Source of the DNA: Adiantum capillus-veneris
Lineage: Eukaryota; Streptophyta; Polypodiopsida; Polypodiales; Pteridaceae
Direction of reading: 5' to 3'
Assembly: GCA_014529385.2 (NCBI GenBank)
Contig: CM043945.1
Coordinates: 147,578,741-147,642,740, forward strand
DNA length: 64,000 nt
The translations under genes and the position numbers were made by a program. The notes under the pieces were generated by a model. It was not told the DNA's origin. It saw only the letters and a list, made by a program, of their open reading frames with translations, and did not search any database. Position 1 is the first letter of the stretch. Every line of letters begins with the position of its first letter. Shown here piece by piece: positions 22,461 through 34,535 of the stretch.

Positions 22461-22727
22461 CCGGCAAAGATTGCAAACACGTGAGGAATGTGAGAGGAGA
22501 AAAAAAGCTCAGAGGGAGGGGGGACGCAAAGAGTACGCGCAACGTAGGAAGAAAGAGTGGAGGGAGCATACAGGCTAGTGGAGCTTACCTTTCTACACGG
22601 GAAAGTCTCAAGTAGAAGCCTTTGTGTGACTATCTATGAAAGTCTCTGTAGAAATTCTCTCTCGAAATCGTAACCCTTGGCACACACTTCAATAAAGCCT
22701 ACACCACGCAAAAGGACTCGTCCGCTT
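22461..22727. other. Unassigned spacer
   Basis: A purine-rich stretch upstream of the hAT BED finger. It may be the transposon 5' region. No domain is visible. Confidence 0.4.
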
Positions 22728-22848
22728 GAATGCATGCTGGATTTGCCCCCCAAATAATTTGGATGGTACCGTACAGTGTGGTATGTATTGAATGCACACT
22801 GGATTTCCCCCCCAAATAATTTGGATGGTACCGTACCGTGCGGTATGT
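22728..22848. repeat. Tandem duplication of about 61 bp with GGTACCGTAC words
   Basis: Two adjacent copies share 'ccccaaataatttggatgg', then taccgta and ggtatgta. They are followed by further GGTACCGTAC-like palindromic words to about 22875. Confidence 0.85.
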
Positions 22849-22912
22849 AAGGTACCGTACCGTACGGTATGGTTTAGTATGTACATACGGATGTCACCTT
22901 TGGAGCGGAATA

Positions 22913-23429
22913 TGTCACAAATTGATAACGTGGCATGGCCTAAAGAATGGCCTGGACAGAAGGGGCCAACTTCGAGAAGCACAAGAAGTTTTACCAACTT
23001 CAAGATAGTGGCTGAGAGGCAAGGAAGGGGTTAGGATTGAAAACCTAATCCCTCCCAACTTACGGACCCGGCCGAGGGGCCTAAAACCTCGTAAATAAAG
23101 CAGAACCAAATTTTTGCGTAAGAAGGTGACACGTGGCAACTACGTACGGACCTCCCCATGGGGCGCTTGCTTTAGAGCCTAGAACTTTTTATTTATCAGC
23201 TTTTGGTGGCGCCTAGTTTTTCGGCCCCCTTGTAAGTTTATAAGCAGAGCCAAGGCCTTCTCTTCTCATTAGATTGTCTTGGGAGCGTTGAGAGGAGGAC
23301 CCTCTGACATTGTACTTTGTGAAGCATAATAATAAAGAAATACCGACGAAGGACGCCAATCTTGGAGGCCAGTGCATCTAAGCACGGAACTACGTTGTGC
23401 CATGTTGACTCTCTCTCTCTCTCTCTCTC

Positions 23430-23467
<38 letters not shown>

Positions 23468-23536
23468 ATAATTATTCTGCAGTTTCTCAGATGTGTTGCT
23501 ATAGATCTTCAGCTTGGGGTGTCCAAGTCTATTACA
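22913..23536 (+). mobile_element. Solo LTR related to the Ty3 chromoviruses
   Basis: It starts TGTCACAAATTG and ends TATTACA, with the same internal landmarks as the LTRs at 24042 and 30282 (aaagaaataccga, ggcgccaatctt, cacggaact, ggtgtccaagtct). A (CT)n run (23409-23430) followed by about 38 cytosines (to 23467) is inserted near its 3' end. No PBS or internal region follows, so it is a solo LTR. No target duplication is evident. Confidence 0.8.
23409..23467. repeat. (CT)11 followed by poly-C of about 38
   Basis: A compound simple repeat inside the solo LTR. Its exact length is liable to assembly or sequencing error. Confidence 0.9.
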
Positions 23537-24041
23537 CATGGGGAGCAGTTGCATGGATTTTGCAATTTCCGGGGCCACACCCCTTTTTTTTAAGGGCTTC
23601 CCAACAGATCTGGTCTTCCAACTTACTCCCTTTGGATATAGATTGGACATAATCCCTGATGCAAGTCACCAGTTGAATTTTTGCTAGCGAGACACAATTT
23701 TCACCACGATATGCGGCATCACGCTTTGGACCATGTAGAAGGCTCAATGTGCCCACATTCTAGGCTCACAGTCCTCCCCTACGTCCAACATTTTGACAGC
23801 AATCTCCATCTGGACAGGTTGCTACATACTCTTCGTAGTCAGTGGGACTCTTCAACCGGCTCCTCCAAGGCAACAGAAAAGCGTCAATGCGTCTTTCTTC
23901 GCACATGGGCGCGATCGTCAGCTCTTTTCCGTTGGGATCAGGGCCACATCACATGGCATTATGCACACCCATAGTGGTTCATTTTACATTTTTCTTCCCG
24001 AGAAAAAGATCCTTCTATTAGTTAATGAAACTGCCCATAGG
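23537..24041. other. Unassigned spacer between solo LTR and Ty3 element 1
   Basis: About 500 bases without a recognisable domain. If Ty3 element 1 inserted into the L1 now ending at 30945, this could be the far (3') part of that L1 on the minus strand, but I could not recognise L1 motifs here. Confidence 0.4.
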
Positions 24042-24703
24042 GCTACCAAACTGTGACGTGGATAACCCTAACACACACACACTCTCCCTGGGTCATGGGC
24101 AGCCCCGGGGAAACATCATCTGAAATGCTGACGTGGCTGGCTGTACGGCTGCCCCTGAGATTGCGGAGAAATTGGCCACGTGGCAGCAATATGGACACCC
24201 AGTGCAATTCACAGACAGCGTACGGATGATGACGTGGCAGCTTTTTGGGGCCAGCTTTTGCTTTATTTGCTCTACGCAAATTGGAAAGAGAGAGAGAGAG
24301 AGAAAACTCTTTGCTTTATTTTCCTCACATAAGAGAGAGAGAGAGAGAGCTTGTGAGAGAACACAGAAAGCTCTTGCTTTATTTTTACAAGGCTTTTGAT
24401 TTTCAGCTTTTGGGCTCTGCTTTTAACATCCCTTGTAATCTTTAAATATGCGGGTAGGACTCTCACAACTCTGAGCATCTAGACGCAATCAGAGAGTGAG
24501 CGCCTGCCTGCACTCTTGTACTTTGAACACAAATTAATACAAAAAGAAATACCGAAAGGGGCGCCAATCTTTGGGGCCAATATCTCTTAGCATGGAACTC
24601 CGCCGGGCCAGTGTCGAATCAATTGTGAACTGTGAATTGTTTTGAAGTGACTGTTTGTGGTGTCGCAGTAGATTCTCGACTTGGAGTGTCCAAGTCTGTT
24701 AGA
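24042..24703 (+). repeat. 5' LTR of Ty3 element 1
   Basis: About 662 bases, matching the 3' LTR at 30282-30944. It contains GA tracts (24285-24303 and 24333-24348) and ends TGTTAGA immediately before the primer-binding site. Confidence 0.9.
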
Positions 24704-24704
24704 G

Positions 24705-24716
24705 TGGTATCAGAGC
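24705..24716 (+). promoter_or_regulatory. Primer-binding site (initiator-Met tRNA)
   Basis: TGGTATCAGAGC, complementary to the 3' end of plant initiator methionine tRNA, one base after the 5' LTR. It is where minus-strand DNA synthesis starts. Confidence 0.93.
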
Positions 24717-24766
24717 ATGGCCGATTTCTCTCCTACGGGAAATCCGATCCTTTTTACGCGGCACCT

Positions 24767-26399
24767 ATGGCTTCAGGCAAAGATCAGTCGACTTCCTCTG
24801 CATCCGGCGATGCGGGAAGAGGTCACAATGAAGATTCACGCGAGTACGGCCCGCCTCGGCCTACTCAGGCGGAGCTCGAAGAGATGGAGCGTCGACGATT
24901 GATCGGTGATGCAACAAAGATGATGCTTAATTTTGCGAAGGACCCAAAATTTGCAAAATATATGAGCGAGACCTCTTTCAATGAGGTACACTCACAGTGG
25001 CGGCAGACCACAGAGCCACCCCTCAAACCGGCTCTCAAGAAACCTCCTACTCCCAGGATGTACACGGAGCAAGAATTGGAAGAGGTGGTTAATGCACGAA
25101 TTGCTCAGCTTTTTGACACGCAGAACAAAGCTAAAAAGCACAACAAAAAGCAAAAGAAAGGCATTGACTTCCCGGGTTATTTGGGTGGTCAGTCTACTTT
25201 TGAAAAAGAAAGAAAGCATAAGAAGCGTGTTCGATTTGAAGGAGTACCCAGTTCTTCTTCTTCTTTTGAGAGTTCTTCTAGCTCCTCCAACTCGAGCGAT
25301 GAAGACAGAAAAGGCAAAAAGCAAAGCAAAAAGAAACACTTCGGAAAGGGCAAGAAAAAAGTCAAAGAAGTCTAAATCTCGCCCCGTGGTTGGCAGTTCT
25401 ATAGAGGACTCCTCTTCAGACAGTTCGGACTCTGACGACAGCAGCTTTTATGCAAAGAAGAAGAATTTTTATAAAGCCAACCAGTATGACTTTCTGGAAG
25501 ACAAAAGCAAGAAAGTTCGAGAGTTTAAGGAAGGTGGACAGTCAATTAAGTTTGACACGTTTTTCGGTTATAGAGATGCTTGGAAGGCTGTCTTTTATAC
25601 AACAGTTTCATATAGCTTTCTCTGGAGGGCGTTACTCAGAGCACTCTAAGATTCGGAGAGCTGCCTCTTACTTTAAGGGGAATGCTCGAACTTGGTGGTC
25701 CACGCTTCTATTAAACAAGACAGCGCCAATCAAATGGCTGAAATTCAAGAGGCTTTTTATTTCTTCTTGGCTGACTCGAGAGTATGAACGCGACATACGA
25801 ACTACTTGGAACCATCTTCGGATGACCAAGAAGGATACAGTGGACGCTTATTGCGAGAGATTCTGGAGCTCTTTTCTACCCGCCTCTTCATTAGAAGATC
25901 TCGTTCAAGGAACAAATTGAGCAGTTTACCTTAGGTCTTTCTACAGAGATCCGAGATCACTGCTTGGAACAAAAGTCAGCTTCCATTTAGGAGTTTGAGT
26001 CATGCGAAACCGGGTTTTGCCATTCACTCAAGCAGTCTGACCTACCCCACAGATGCGATCATGACGCAAAGAGCCGAACAGACTTCGAAAAATGAAAGTA
26101 GAAAGAGAAAGAGCAACCCAGAACAGAAAGAAAAGGATGCACGACCCAAACTTACTCCTCAAGAGGGAGCTCGCTACATCAAGGAGGGAAAGTGCATTGG
26201 ATGCGGGGAAACTGGGCATATCTCTGCAAAGAGCTCTAAAAAGGCACAGAAAGAACAGAACGACAAGGACGACGAAAGGCCTGAGAGTTCGAGAGCAGCA
26301 GAGGACCGTGGAAGAAAAGGCAAGATGAAAACAGGAGTGGTTCCAGATTGCGTGAATATTGATCCCAGCACGATGGACGAGAGTACTAAACTTTGCTGA
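24767..26399 (+). pseudogene. Ty3 element 1 gag, broken
   Basis: Starts MASGKDQSTSSASGDAG. It continues through a basic and serine-rich linker (KKRVRFEGVPSSSSS), a capsid-like region (GNARTWWSTLL, WLTREYERDIRTTWNHLRM, FWSSFLPASS) and a zinc knuckle. The knuckle reads CIGCGETGHISAKS: the fourth ligand, Cys, is Ser here, whereas element 2 keeps it. At least three frameshifts or stops split the ORF near 25375, 25649 and 25920. Confidence 0.88.
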
Positions 26400-29300
26400 G
26401 CTTGGGGCAAAGTGAAAGACAAGAAGCCCTGATCTTCTTTGATGGAGGAGCCAAGGCCAACATCATTGACGGCGCGGCTCGAGATCACTCCTGATCGGAT
26501 GGGACCACTTGAAGACGCAGTTCTAGCGGCACCCGGCAGGGACGTAGCCATTACACCTGTCATTGGCAAACTTCGGTTGCTTTGTCAGGGGTATTTGGGG
26601 CATGAGGATTTTTACATAATGCCTTTGGAAGGTTGTGATGTTTTCTTGGGAATTCCCTGCTACCACAAGAACAACGCTGTGGTCGACTATCGGGCGAGGA
26701 AAGCGACTTTGACCACAGAAAAGGGCAGAACCATTGTACTCGATGTAAAACTTAAGGGCGAGTCTGTCCCTATTGTATCGGCTTCCGCCATTTCTAAAAT
26801 AATGAAATCTAGTCTGTTTGTTTACTCGATCTTTTTGAAAGAGTTGAGTGATGAGGATAGGACAATTATGTCTGAACTTGATAATTAACGCCAAGATTTT
26901 CTCCACGCTCATGCCGATTGCTTCTCAGAGGGCCTGCTAGGCGAGTTATCACCCGCTCATCCTGAAGATCATACCATTGATGTGATACCTGGAAGCACAC
27001 CACCAAACCGGCCACCTTATCGTGTGAGCCGAGCCTAGAACGAAGAGATTATGAACCAAGTGAAAGACCTCTTGGAAAAGGGTCTTGTCCAACTTGGTAC
27101 TTCACTGTACTGCTCTCCAGTGTTGTTGGTTTTGAAGAAAGACGGATCTTGGAGAATGTGCATCGATTATAGAGCTCTCAACAAAATCACCATCAAGAAC
27201 AGATTTCCAATTTCTAGAATCGATGATATACTTGACTGACTTCACAGATCCTTGTGCTTTAGCAGGATTGACTTGAAAAGTGGATATCATCAGATCCGAA
27301 TCGCGCCGGGAGACATCTACAAGACAGCCGTTCGGACGACTTTTGGGTTATTTGAGTTTTTGGTGATGCCGTTTGGCCTACCAATGCTCCTGCGACATTT
27401 GACCGGATGATGGACATGATTTTTTCGAGAGTATAGACTATTTTTTGGCACTTTCTTTGACGACATCATCGTTTTCTCCAAGGATGAGGTAGAACATAGA
27501 GATCATCTGCTTCAAGTCTTTCAGGCATTACGAGATCACAAGTTGGTGATTAATGCAAAGAAAAGTGAATTTTTCCTACCAGAGATACACTTTTTGGGAC
27601 ACATTGTGTCAGCAGCAGCAGGAGTGCAGATGGATCCGACCAAGATAGAGACTATTCGTGATTGGCCCGATTTGAAGAATGTCCATGAAGTTAGAAGCTT
27701 CTTGAGATTGTGTTTGTACTACAACCGGTTCATTAGAAAGTTTGCAGAGGTTGCTTCCCTTTTGCATATCTTGACACAGGAAAAAGTCCCTTTGTCGTGG
27801 GGACACACAGAGGTGACTGCCTTTCAGGTATTGAAAGAGAAATTGAATACGAGACCAATTTTGACTTTGCCGGATTTGTAGAAGTCATTTGAAGTATATA
27901 TTGTGATGCTTGTGGTCGTAGTCTAGGTGTGGTCTTAATGCAAGAAGGACATGTCATTGCCTACGAGAGCCGATTGTTCTCAAGGCCGGAATTGACAACA
28001 CAAATTTATGAGAAAGAGCTTTTGGCAGTTATCCACGCCCTTACTCAATGGCGGCACCACCTACTCGGAGCGGATTTTACTGTCTTTATAGACCATCAGA
28101 GTTTACGTTACTTCTTGTCACAGAAGCAGCTATCGGAAAAGCAGATGTGGTGGGTAAACATCTTGTCACAGTTTCACCTCCAGATTGTCCATGTGCAGGG
28201 ACAAGAATTTGGTGGTAGATGCTTTGTCTCGGAAGCCGTTGGTTCTGGCTATTTCCATGATACATCATAGGAGCTTCAAGGATATGGCCGATCAGTATGC
28301 CACAGATACAGATTTTGCAGACATTTTCACATGGATATGGGATGGGGAGACAGTAGCGGGATATTCCATTCGGGATGGCTACTTGATGAGAAAAACCATG
28401 TTGTGCGTTACACAGACGTTGAGGGAAAAGGTTATGACTGAATGACATTGTCGGCTTTTTACAGGTTACCGTGGCATTGCTACCACCTTGAACGGGGTAG
28501 AGAGATATTTCTTTTGGCCGAGACTCAGGAAGGATGTGGACGAGTTTGTGCGCAATTGCTTGGTATGCCAGAAGGTCAAGTTTGACAGGCATAAAGCACA
28601 GGGATTGTTACAGCCTTTGCCCATACCTACCCGCCCCTTGGAAAGTATTGCAATGAATTTCATTTTTGATCTCCCGAGAACACAAATTGGTCATGATGGT
28701 ATTTGGACTGTTATTGACAGATTTAGCAAACAAGCTCATTTCATTCCAGTGAAGAAAACAATCAAGCCGAATCACTTAGCGAGATTGTTTGTGGCCCAGT
28801 TCTTCAGATTACATGGCATGCTTGAGATGATTGTCTCCGACAGGGACCCTAGATTTACGAGTTTGTTTTGGAAGGCAATTTGGGAGAACATTGGCACGCG
28901 GTTGCATTTCTCGTCATCTTTCCATCTGCAGACTGACGGGCAATCTGAGATTGCCAGTTCAGTGGTTTTAGATTTATTGAAGTCTTACATCTCACATCAG
29001 AAGACTCAATGGGAAAAGTCTCTACCTATGGTGGAATTTGCCTACAATAACACGAGACGAGGAAGGCGACATTTGAAATTATTGAAGGTACTACGAAGGT
29101 TCCACCCTTCCTAAGCACGAAAGATAAGATTTTTGAAGCTGATGAGTACACGCGCGACTTAAACACGGCTTTTGCCAAGGTCTACGAGGCTTTGCAGAAA
29201 TCTCAGGAACGACAAAAAAAGGCAGCACATCGCCATCGGCACGATTTAAAATTGAAGGAGGATGATTGGGTGCTCTTACATTTTGAGAAGGCACGCCTGA

Positions 29301-29681
29301 GAAAGAAGAAGGGAAAGGAGAGGCTTTTTCCAAAGCTTAGTATGCGATACTACGGACCTTTCCAGATCTCCGAAAAGATCAACGATGTCTCCTTCCGACT
29401 GAAACTGCCTGACACTTGGAGGATTCACAATGCATTTCATGTGAGTCTCTTGAAACCTTTTAAAGGTGATGTGCCTGAAGATGGGGAGCTTGATGAGCAA
29501 CCCGAAGTGGAAGAAAACGACGAGATCTTTGTTTTTGAACAGATTTTGGCACATAAGGACAGAAAGAATAAGAGTAAAGTACGAAGGCGGTTCTTGGTTA
29601 AATTCAAGAACTATCGTGCATCGGATACAGTGGATGGAGGAGGACCTAGTAGATACTCCTCAGATTGTGAACCTTTACCTT
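26400..29681 (+). pseudogene. Ty3 element 1 pol with chromodomain, broken
   Basis: Protease remnant FFDGGAKANII (near 26440), then GCDVFLGIPCY. RT runs from [14 protein letters not shown] through [13 protein letters not shown] to TFFDDIIVFSKD (DD intact). RNase H contains ESRLFSRPELTTQIYEKELL and FIDHQSLRYFL. Integrase has ERYFFWPRLRKDVDEFVRNC, then IAMNFIFDLP, where the first catalytic Asp is Asn, then VSDRDPRFTSLFW and QTDGQSEIASS. The chromodomain remnant [20 protein letters not shown] is followed by FLVKFKNY. Stops and frameshifts occur near 27237, 27385, 27880, 28205 and 29060. Confidence 0.9.
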
Positions 29682-30281
29682 GAAGCTTTTGGTTTAGCAT
29701 AGTCTACTCCAAATGGAACCCTGAACTCAGCTTGGCCGGAGATCTGGTGCAGTGGGTTTGCACAAGAGGGGAGTTACTCCGCTCCTTTGTCAACAGATGC
29801 CTTGAATTTTTGAATACTAGAGTCACTGATGTCTCTTTGAGCTTCAGGGATACTGAGAGCTGACAATATTCTGCTGTATGACTTTATGAAATGGAATTCC
29901 AGAATATGAAAGCGATTTGTTCTTGACTTGTTTTTAAGTGCAGGAACTGATAGACGAAATGACTGCACCATTTTGGTCTGAATGATCTCGATAGACATGG
30001 TTGCAATAGGGATTAGTCAATTGGGTATCTATAAGGTCTTGAGTGGATCTAGATGCGATTGCTAATTGCATTGCCGATAATCATGGTCTAAGATCCGAAT
30101 GAATGCTGAATGTGACTTGTCATGTGATGTCCTGTGATGTGACTGTCGATTGGTACATGTGCTAGATGTGTGTTCCTAGTGCGTCGGTACTAACAGTCAG
30201 TGTCTGCTGAGACAGTTTATGACCTCTGTCTGTTTTGCAGGCGTAATCGAGGGCGATTACAATGCTTTCAAGAGGGGGGTA
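29682..30281 (+). other. Non-coding 3' region and polypurine tract of Ty3 element 1
   Basis: About 600 bases between the chromodomain and the 3' LTR, conserved with 61786-62371 of element 2. It includes repeated GTGATGT words and the segment ending 'ggcgattacaatgctttca'. The polypurine tract AGAGGGGGG(TA) at about 30271-30280 primes plus-strand synthesis. Confidence 0.8.
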
Positions 30282-30944
30282 TGTCACAAACTGTGATGTG
30301 GCATAACCCTAACACACACACACACTCCCTTGGTCATGGGCAGCCCCGGGGAAAAATCATCTAAAATGCTCACGTGGCTGGCTGTACGGTAGCCCCTGAG
30401 ATTGCGGAGAAACTGGCCACGTGGCAGCAATACGGACACCCGTGATTTTCGACACAATTCACGGACAGCATACGGATGATGACGTGGCAGCTTTTTGGGG
30501 CCAGATTTTGCTTTATTTGCTCTACGCAAATTGGAGAGAGAGAGAGAGAAAGAAAACTCTTTGCTTTATTTTCATAAGAGAGAGAGAGAGCTTGTGAGAG
30601 AACACAGAAAGCTCTTGCTTTATTTTTACAAGGCTTTTGATTTTCAGCTTTTGGGCTCTGCTTTTAACATCCCTTGTAATCTTTAAATATGCGGGTAGGC
30701 CTCTCACAACTCAGAGCATCTGGACGCAATCTGAGAGTGAGCGCCTACCTGCACTCTTGTACTTTGAACACAGATTAATACAAAAAGAAATACCGAAAGG
30801 GGCGCCAGTCTTTGGGGCCAATATCTCTTGGCACGGAACTCCGCCGGGCCAGTGTCGAATCAATTGTGAACTGTGAATTGTTTTGAAGTAACTGTTTGTG
30901 GTGTTGCGGTAGATTCTCGACTTGGAGTGTCCAAGTCTGTTACA
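30282..30944 (+). repeat. 3' LTR of Ty3 element 1
   Basis: About 663 bases, starting TGTCACAAACTG and ending TGTTACA. It abuts the minus-strand L1 directly. Confidence 0.93.
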
Positions 30945-33715
30945 AAAACTCCTTCTAGGGCTTCTTCCTTGGAAGCAATCCTCTGATAAAAAACTTTCCA
31001 AGAAGGGCTCTGCTCTACTCTGCTGGGTCTATGATCACCAACCCCCTCTGAGAACAAGGTAGAGTGATGACCTGCCAGGCTACTTTAGCCAGCGATATCT
31101 GGGTGTCGCGCCCTGACCAAAGGAAATTCCTGATCAGCCTCTCTACCTGGCTGATGCAGGAACTCGAAAAGATCCAACAAGATGTGATGTACCACATAGT
31201 AGCCAACAACACCTGGTTCGCCACTACAACTCTGCCTGCCAGAGAAAGTCGTGCACAGCTCCAATCTAACAGCTTCCTCCTGATGGACAGGAGGAAGGGA
31301 GCAATCTGCTGCTCAGGAGACAAGTCCAAGCCAACCTGACGGCCCAAGTATCGAGCTGCAGTCCCTGGGGGAATCCATCTGAAACCCTCACTTGGAAGCC
31401 AATCAGGCGTAGGAGCACTACCAACTGAGAAAGCCACTGTCTTTCTCCAGTTGATCAGTGCGCCTGATGCACAACAAAAAGTCTCAAGAGCCTACTCACA
31501 CCTGTGAAGGTTGGCCTCCTGGCCCTCCAAGTACAAAGCTGAGTCGTCTGCAAACTCTGCATCCAGTAGCTCGTCGCCCCGAATAGGGAGCGCTAAGCCA
31601 CGTAGATCAACCTGCTGTGAAACCAAAAATCTGCTCATCGCCTCAACATAGAACAGAAAGAAAAGGGGGCAAGAGGGCAGCCCTGTCTGACCTAACGTAT
31701 AAGCATGAAACGATCACCTCTACCACCTACCAAAAGTACCTGACTGTATGCCTTCCTGTAAAGAGCTCACACACCTCTGATCCAAGCATCTGAGAAGCCC
31801 ATCCTGCGTAGAGTGCCCTCCAAAAAGTCCCACTCAACTCTATTGTAGGCCTTCTCAAAATCGAGAAGAAGCATCACCAGATCCTCACCACCGAGGCGCA
31901 TGAGGGCAGATGCCTCCCAAAAAGTAGAGATGTTGTCAAGGATAATACGCTTCTTGACAAAACCTGTCTGTGTCCCATGTATAATTCTCTTTAGAAGTGG
32001 CCAAATCCTCAAACTCAGAGCATTGACAAGAATTTTGTAGGCTGAGTTGAGGATGGTGATGGGCCGCCACTGTCGAATCTCATCCAGCCACCCTCCTTGG
32101 GAATGAGGTAAATCAGGCCCTCGCTCATGCTATCAGGCATCTCTGCTGTGTGTAGGATGTACTGAAAAGCACTCCAGAGATCTGAGCCAAGCAAGTCCCA
32201 GTACTCTAAGAAAAAGTTGGGAGTCAAAGCATCCTCACCTGGACAGCTACCACGGGAAGTGCTTTGAGGGCCGCGTGGAGCTCCTCTAGCTGAAGAGGCA
32301 GCTCAAGCCTCTGGCGCATCTTCTCAGTCACAAGACAAGGCATCTGTGCCCAAACTTGCTCTCTGCATGCATCCTAACGCTCTGACTAAGGCTCTACTGA
32401 CAGCAGGTCACGGTAAAAGTCAGTAGCAACTGCACACATGTCCTCTGGCTCTGACCCATCAAGCCTGCTCAACTGGCTGACCCTGGCATGCGCATGTTGG
32501 AGTCCAACTGTCTCAAAGAAAGCCCCTGTCACTCTGTCACCCACCTGGGTCCACTGAGATGCATGTCGATGAAAAGCAAATTCAAGGCACCTCTCCTCTG
32601 TGCTGGCGAGCTCCTGGTGAGCCTGCTGCAACTGCTCCTCCAACCAGGGATTGTCTGGATGCTGCTCCTGCATCCTCTGCAAGGAAGCAATGCCCCGTCG
32701 GAAACGCTACTGCTCCTCTCTCGCTGCAGCTAGGCGGGCCGTAGACTCTTGAAGAAATAGCCGACTAAACTGAGCAAGTCCTGAGGCCACTGTGTCAGCA
32801 AGACAATCCTGCATGTCTAAGCCCTGTGTCCAAAGAGCCACCACTCGCTCTCTGAGCGCAGAGTCCAGCAAGACCCTCTCAGGGATGCATAGCATCGTGC
32901 TCCCCCTCCTATGTATATCTGTCTTTGTGAGGATCACTGGTGCATGGTCTGAAAAAGAAGTCCTAGCCAGAATGCAAACTGTCCCACTCAAGTCACAGAG
33001 TGGTCACTAGTGTAGAAGCGATCTATTTGAGGTAGATTCACTCCTCCCACTCTGCGGTCTAACGAGAGAAGGCCAGGCTGTCTGGGGGCCTCACAAAGCT
33101 AGAATGCTGCCACACATCTGAAACCCACAGTCATACATAACCTCTCCCAAGCTGCCAGCTCAACTTCATGCACAGTAGTATGGCTACCTCCAATCCTGTC
33201 AGAGGGGTCTGCCAACATGTTGAAGTCACCCCCAATGCACCATTGCTCCGCCTGCGGGAGACTCTACAATGTGAGACCAAAACTCTGCACGTGCACTCGC
33301 CACATTGGGCGCATAAATGTTCAAGAAGCCCAAGAGGCAACCCTGAACCTGCATAGAGATCCGCTGAGCCCTGCCAGGCACAATAATCCCTCTGTCCGCA
33401 ATGGCCTTCTGCCAAGAGTCCGCAATAGTCATACATACCCCTCCCTGGATGCCACCAGGTGGAAATGCAGCTGACCAAAATGTCTTGTACCGCCCACGCA
33501 AAAGCTGACCACAGCGTCTAATGTGGCTCTCACACAAATGATGCTCTTGTAGCATAAGAAGGTCAATCTCTCCTCCCACAAGGCATCGCTGAAGCTCCTG
33601 ATGTAGTCGGCCCCTCTGGCGCTGAAACTGGGCCCACCTAATCCCTGCATGTTCCATGAGACGATCCTCATGGGGAGCGAGATAGAAGTGATGCTTCAGC
33701 AGCAGCTAACCGTGC
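30945..33715 (-). mobile_element. L1-type LINE, 5' and 3' truncated
   Basis: Reads on the minus strand from about 33671. The endonuclease starts RIVSWNMQGLG, then LLMLQEHHL (catalytic Glu), INIYAPN-like LNIYAPNVASA and FSDHAPVIL. RT follows with GLIYLIPKEGG, TQTGFVKKRIILDNIS, LLLDFEKAYNRVEW and a FADD box (FADDSALYLEG near 31550). The C-terminal segment is YLGRQVGLDL ... SLAGRVVVANQVL. This is the ordinary plant L1 layout and a different lineage from the (CT)n-linked LINEs. ORF1 is missing, the 3' end is cut at the Ty3 element 1 LTR, and several frameshifts are present. Confidence 0.88.
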
Positions 33716-34010
33716 TATCTACATACCAACATGATATATCTCCCTGCAATGCTAGCTATCGCGAAGACTCTAGTGCTAATCGAGCATATCTATCTCTAGG
33801 GAGAGCCCAAGTGCTATGTGCATAAATGAAACTGATCGAGTGAGTGCCTCCACTACCAATGGAGGAGCAGCGAGCTCCGCCCTAACAATGTCATGTGGTA
33901 CTGAGGCCTTGGCCCTAATCATCCGAGAAATCATAGACACCAAGGGCTTCTCCATACATCTCCATCCATCAGTACTGCCAACTCTGCTATGATGATCAAC
34001 TGAGGGGCCC

Positions 34011-34012
<2 letters not shown>
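33716..34012 (-). mobile_element. LINE ORF2 fragment ((CT)n-linked family), 5' end at a CT tract
   Basis: On the minus strand, WGPSVDHHSRVGSTDGWRCM, ISRMIRAKASVPHDIVRAEL and EALTRSVSFMH follow directly after a long CT run. The fragment is cut at its 3' side near 33716, next to the L1, so it has no family 3' end. Confidence 0.87.

Positions 34013-34079
<67 letters not shown>
34013..34079. repeat. (GA)n microsatellite
   Basis: Plus-strand GA run of about 67 bases, that is (CT)n in the orientation of the LINE fragment that begins at its edge. Confidence 0.96.
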
Positions 34080-34084
<5 letters not shown>

Positions 34085-34107
34085 CCATAGCATTCCATGG
34101 CTAGGGC

Positions 34108-34535
34108 AATCCTAACACCTTGGGACGACCAAGGTTATGGTATTCAATACTACAGTGCAATGGGTCAGGTGATCAGCACCCAGTTTTACTTATGGACAGG
34201 ACCAAGTGGAGTATATGGATATGGGCACTTACCTTGGGCTGGTTTTTAGTGGACCGACTTTTGCAGCTTTGGGAGGTTTGGTAAGGATGCGTTCACAGGT
34301 TCCGTTCTAGAAGCCTCCCACCAAGCTATGGCCTTTTCACACTCTGGTTGCCTCAGCTATGCTATATGGAGTGCAGATAAGTGGACCCTCAGTAGCTCAT
34401 CATAGTTGTCAGTATGAACGTACGTGTTGGGGACGAGACATGTGAGCAAAGCTGGCTGCCCCTCCTCTAGTGGTGGAGGCTCTTACGAGATCAGTGGCAG
34501 TCATACACAGCTTATGGGAGTACTCTTAGATGCCA
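34108..34535 (+). mobile_element. LINE ORF2 fragment, plus strand, decayed
   Basis: Corresponds to the segment after YADD: cgaccaaggttatggtattc (TKVMVFNT), YLGLVFSGP, the SQVPF region and LVASAMLYGVQI, ending with VVEALTRSVAVIHSLWE. Frameshifts are present and neither end is typical. It lies just downstream of exon 34674-34815 within the giant intron. Confidence 0.8.

Larger units (their letters stand above)
24042..30944 (+). mobile_element. Ty3 element 1: chromodomain LTR retrotransposon with both LTRs
   Basis: A complete structure of about 6.9 kb: LTR, initiator-Met tRNA primer site, gag, protease, RT, RNase H, integrase, chromodomain, polypurine tract, LTR. The order RT-RNase H-integrase is that of Ty3 (Metaviridae), and the C-terminal chromodomain marks it as a chromovirus. 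Many frameshifts and stops are present. The first bases of the 5' LTR are degraded (gctacc against tgtcac), and no target duplication is visible. Confidence 0.92.

Noticed and set aside
23362-23652. Open frames encoding runs of Leu-Ser, Pro or Gly (23269-23652), and similar Ser-Leu or Arg-Glu runs at 7399, 34093, 40716, 56792 and 62482.
   Set aside because: They are translations of (CT)n, (GA)n and poly-C microsatellites, not genes.
24042-30944. Target-site duplication for Ty3 element 1.
   Set aside because: The bases flanking the two LTRs (ccatagg and aaaactcc) do not match, and the 5' LTR edge is degraded.
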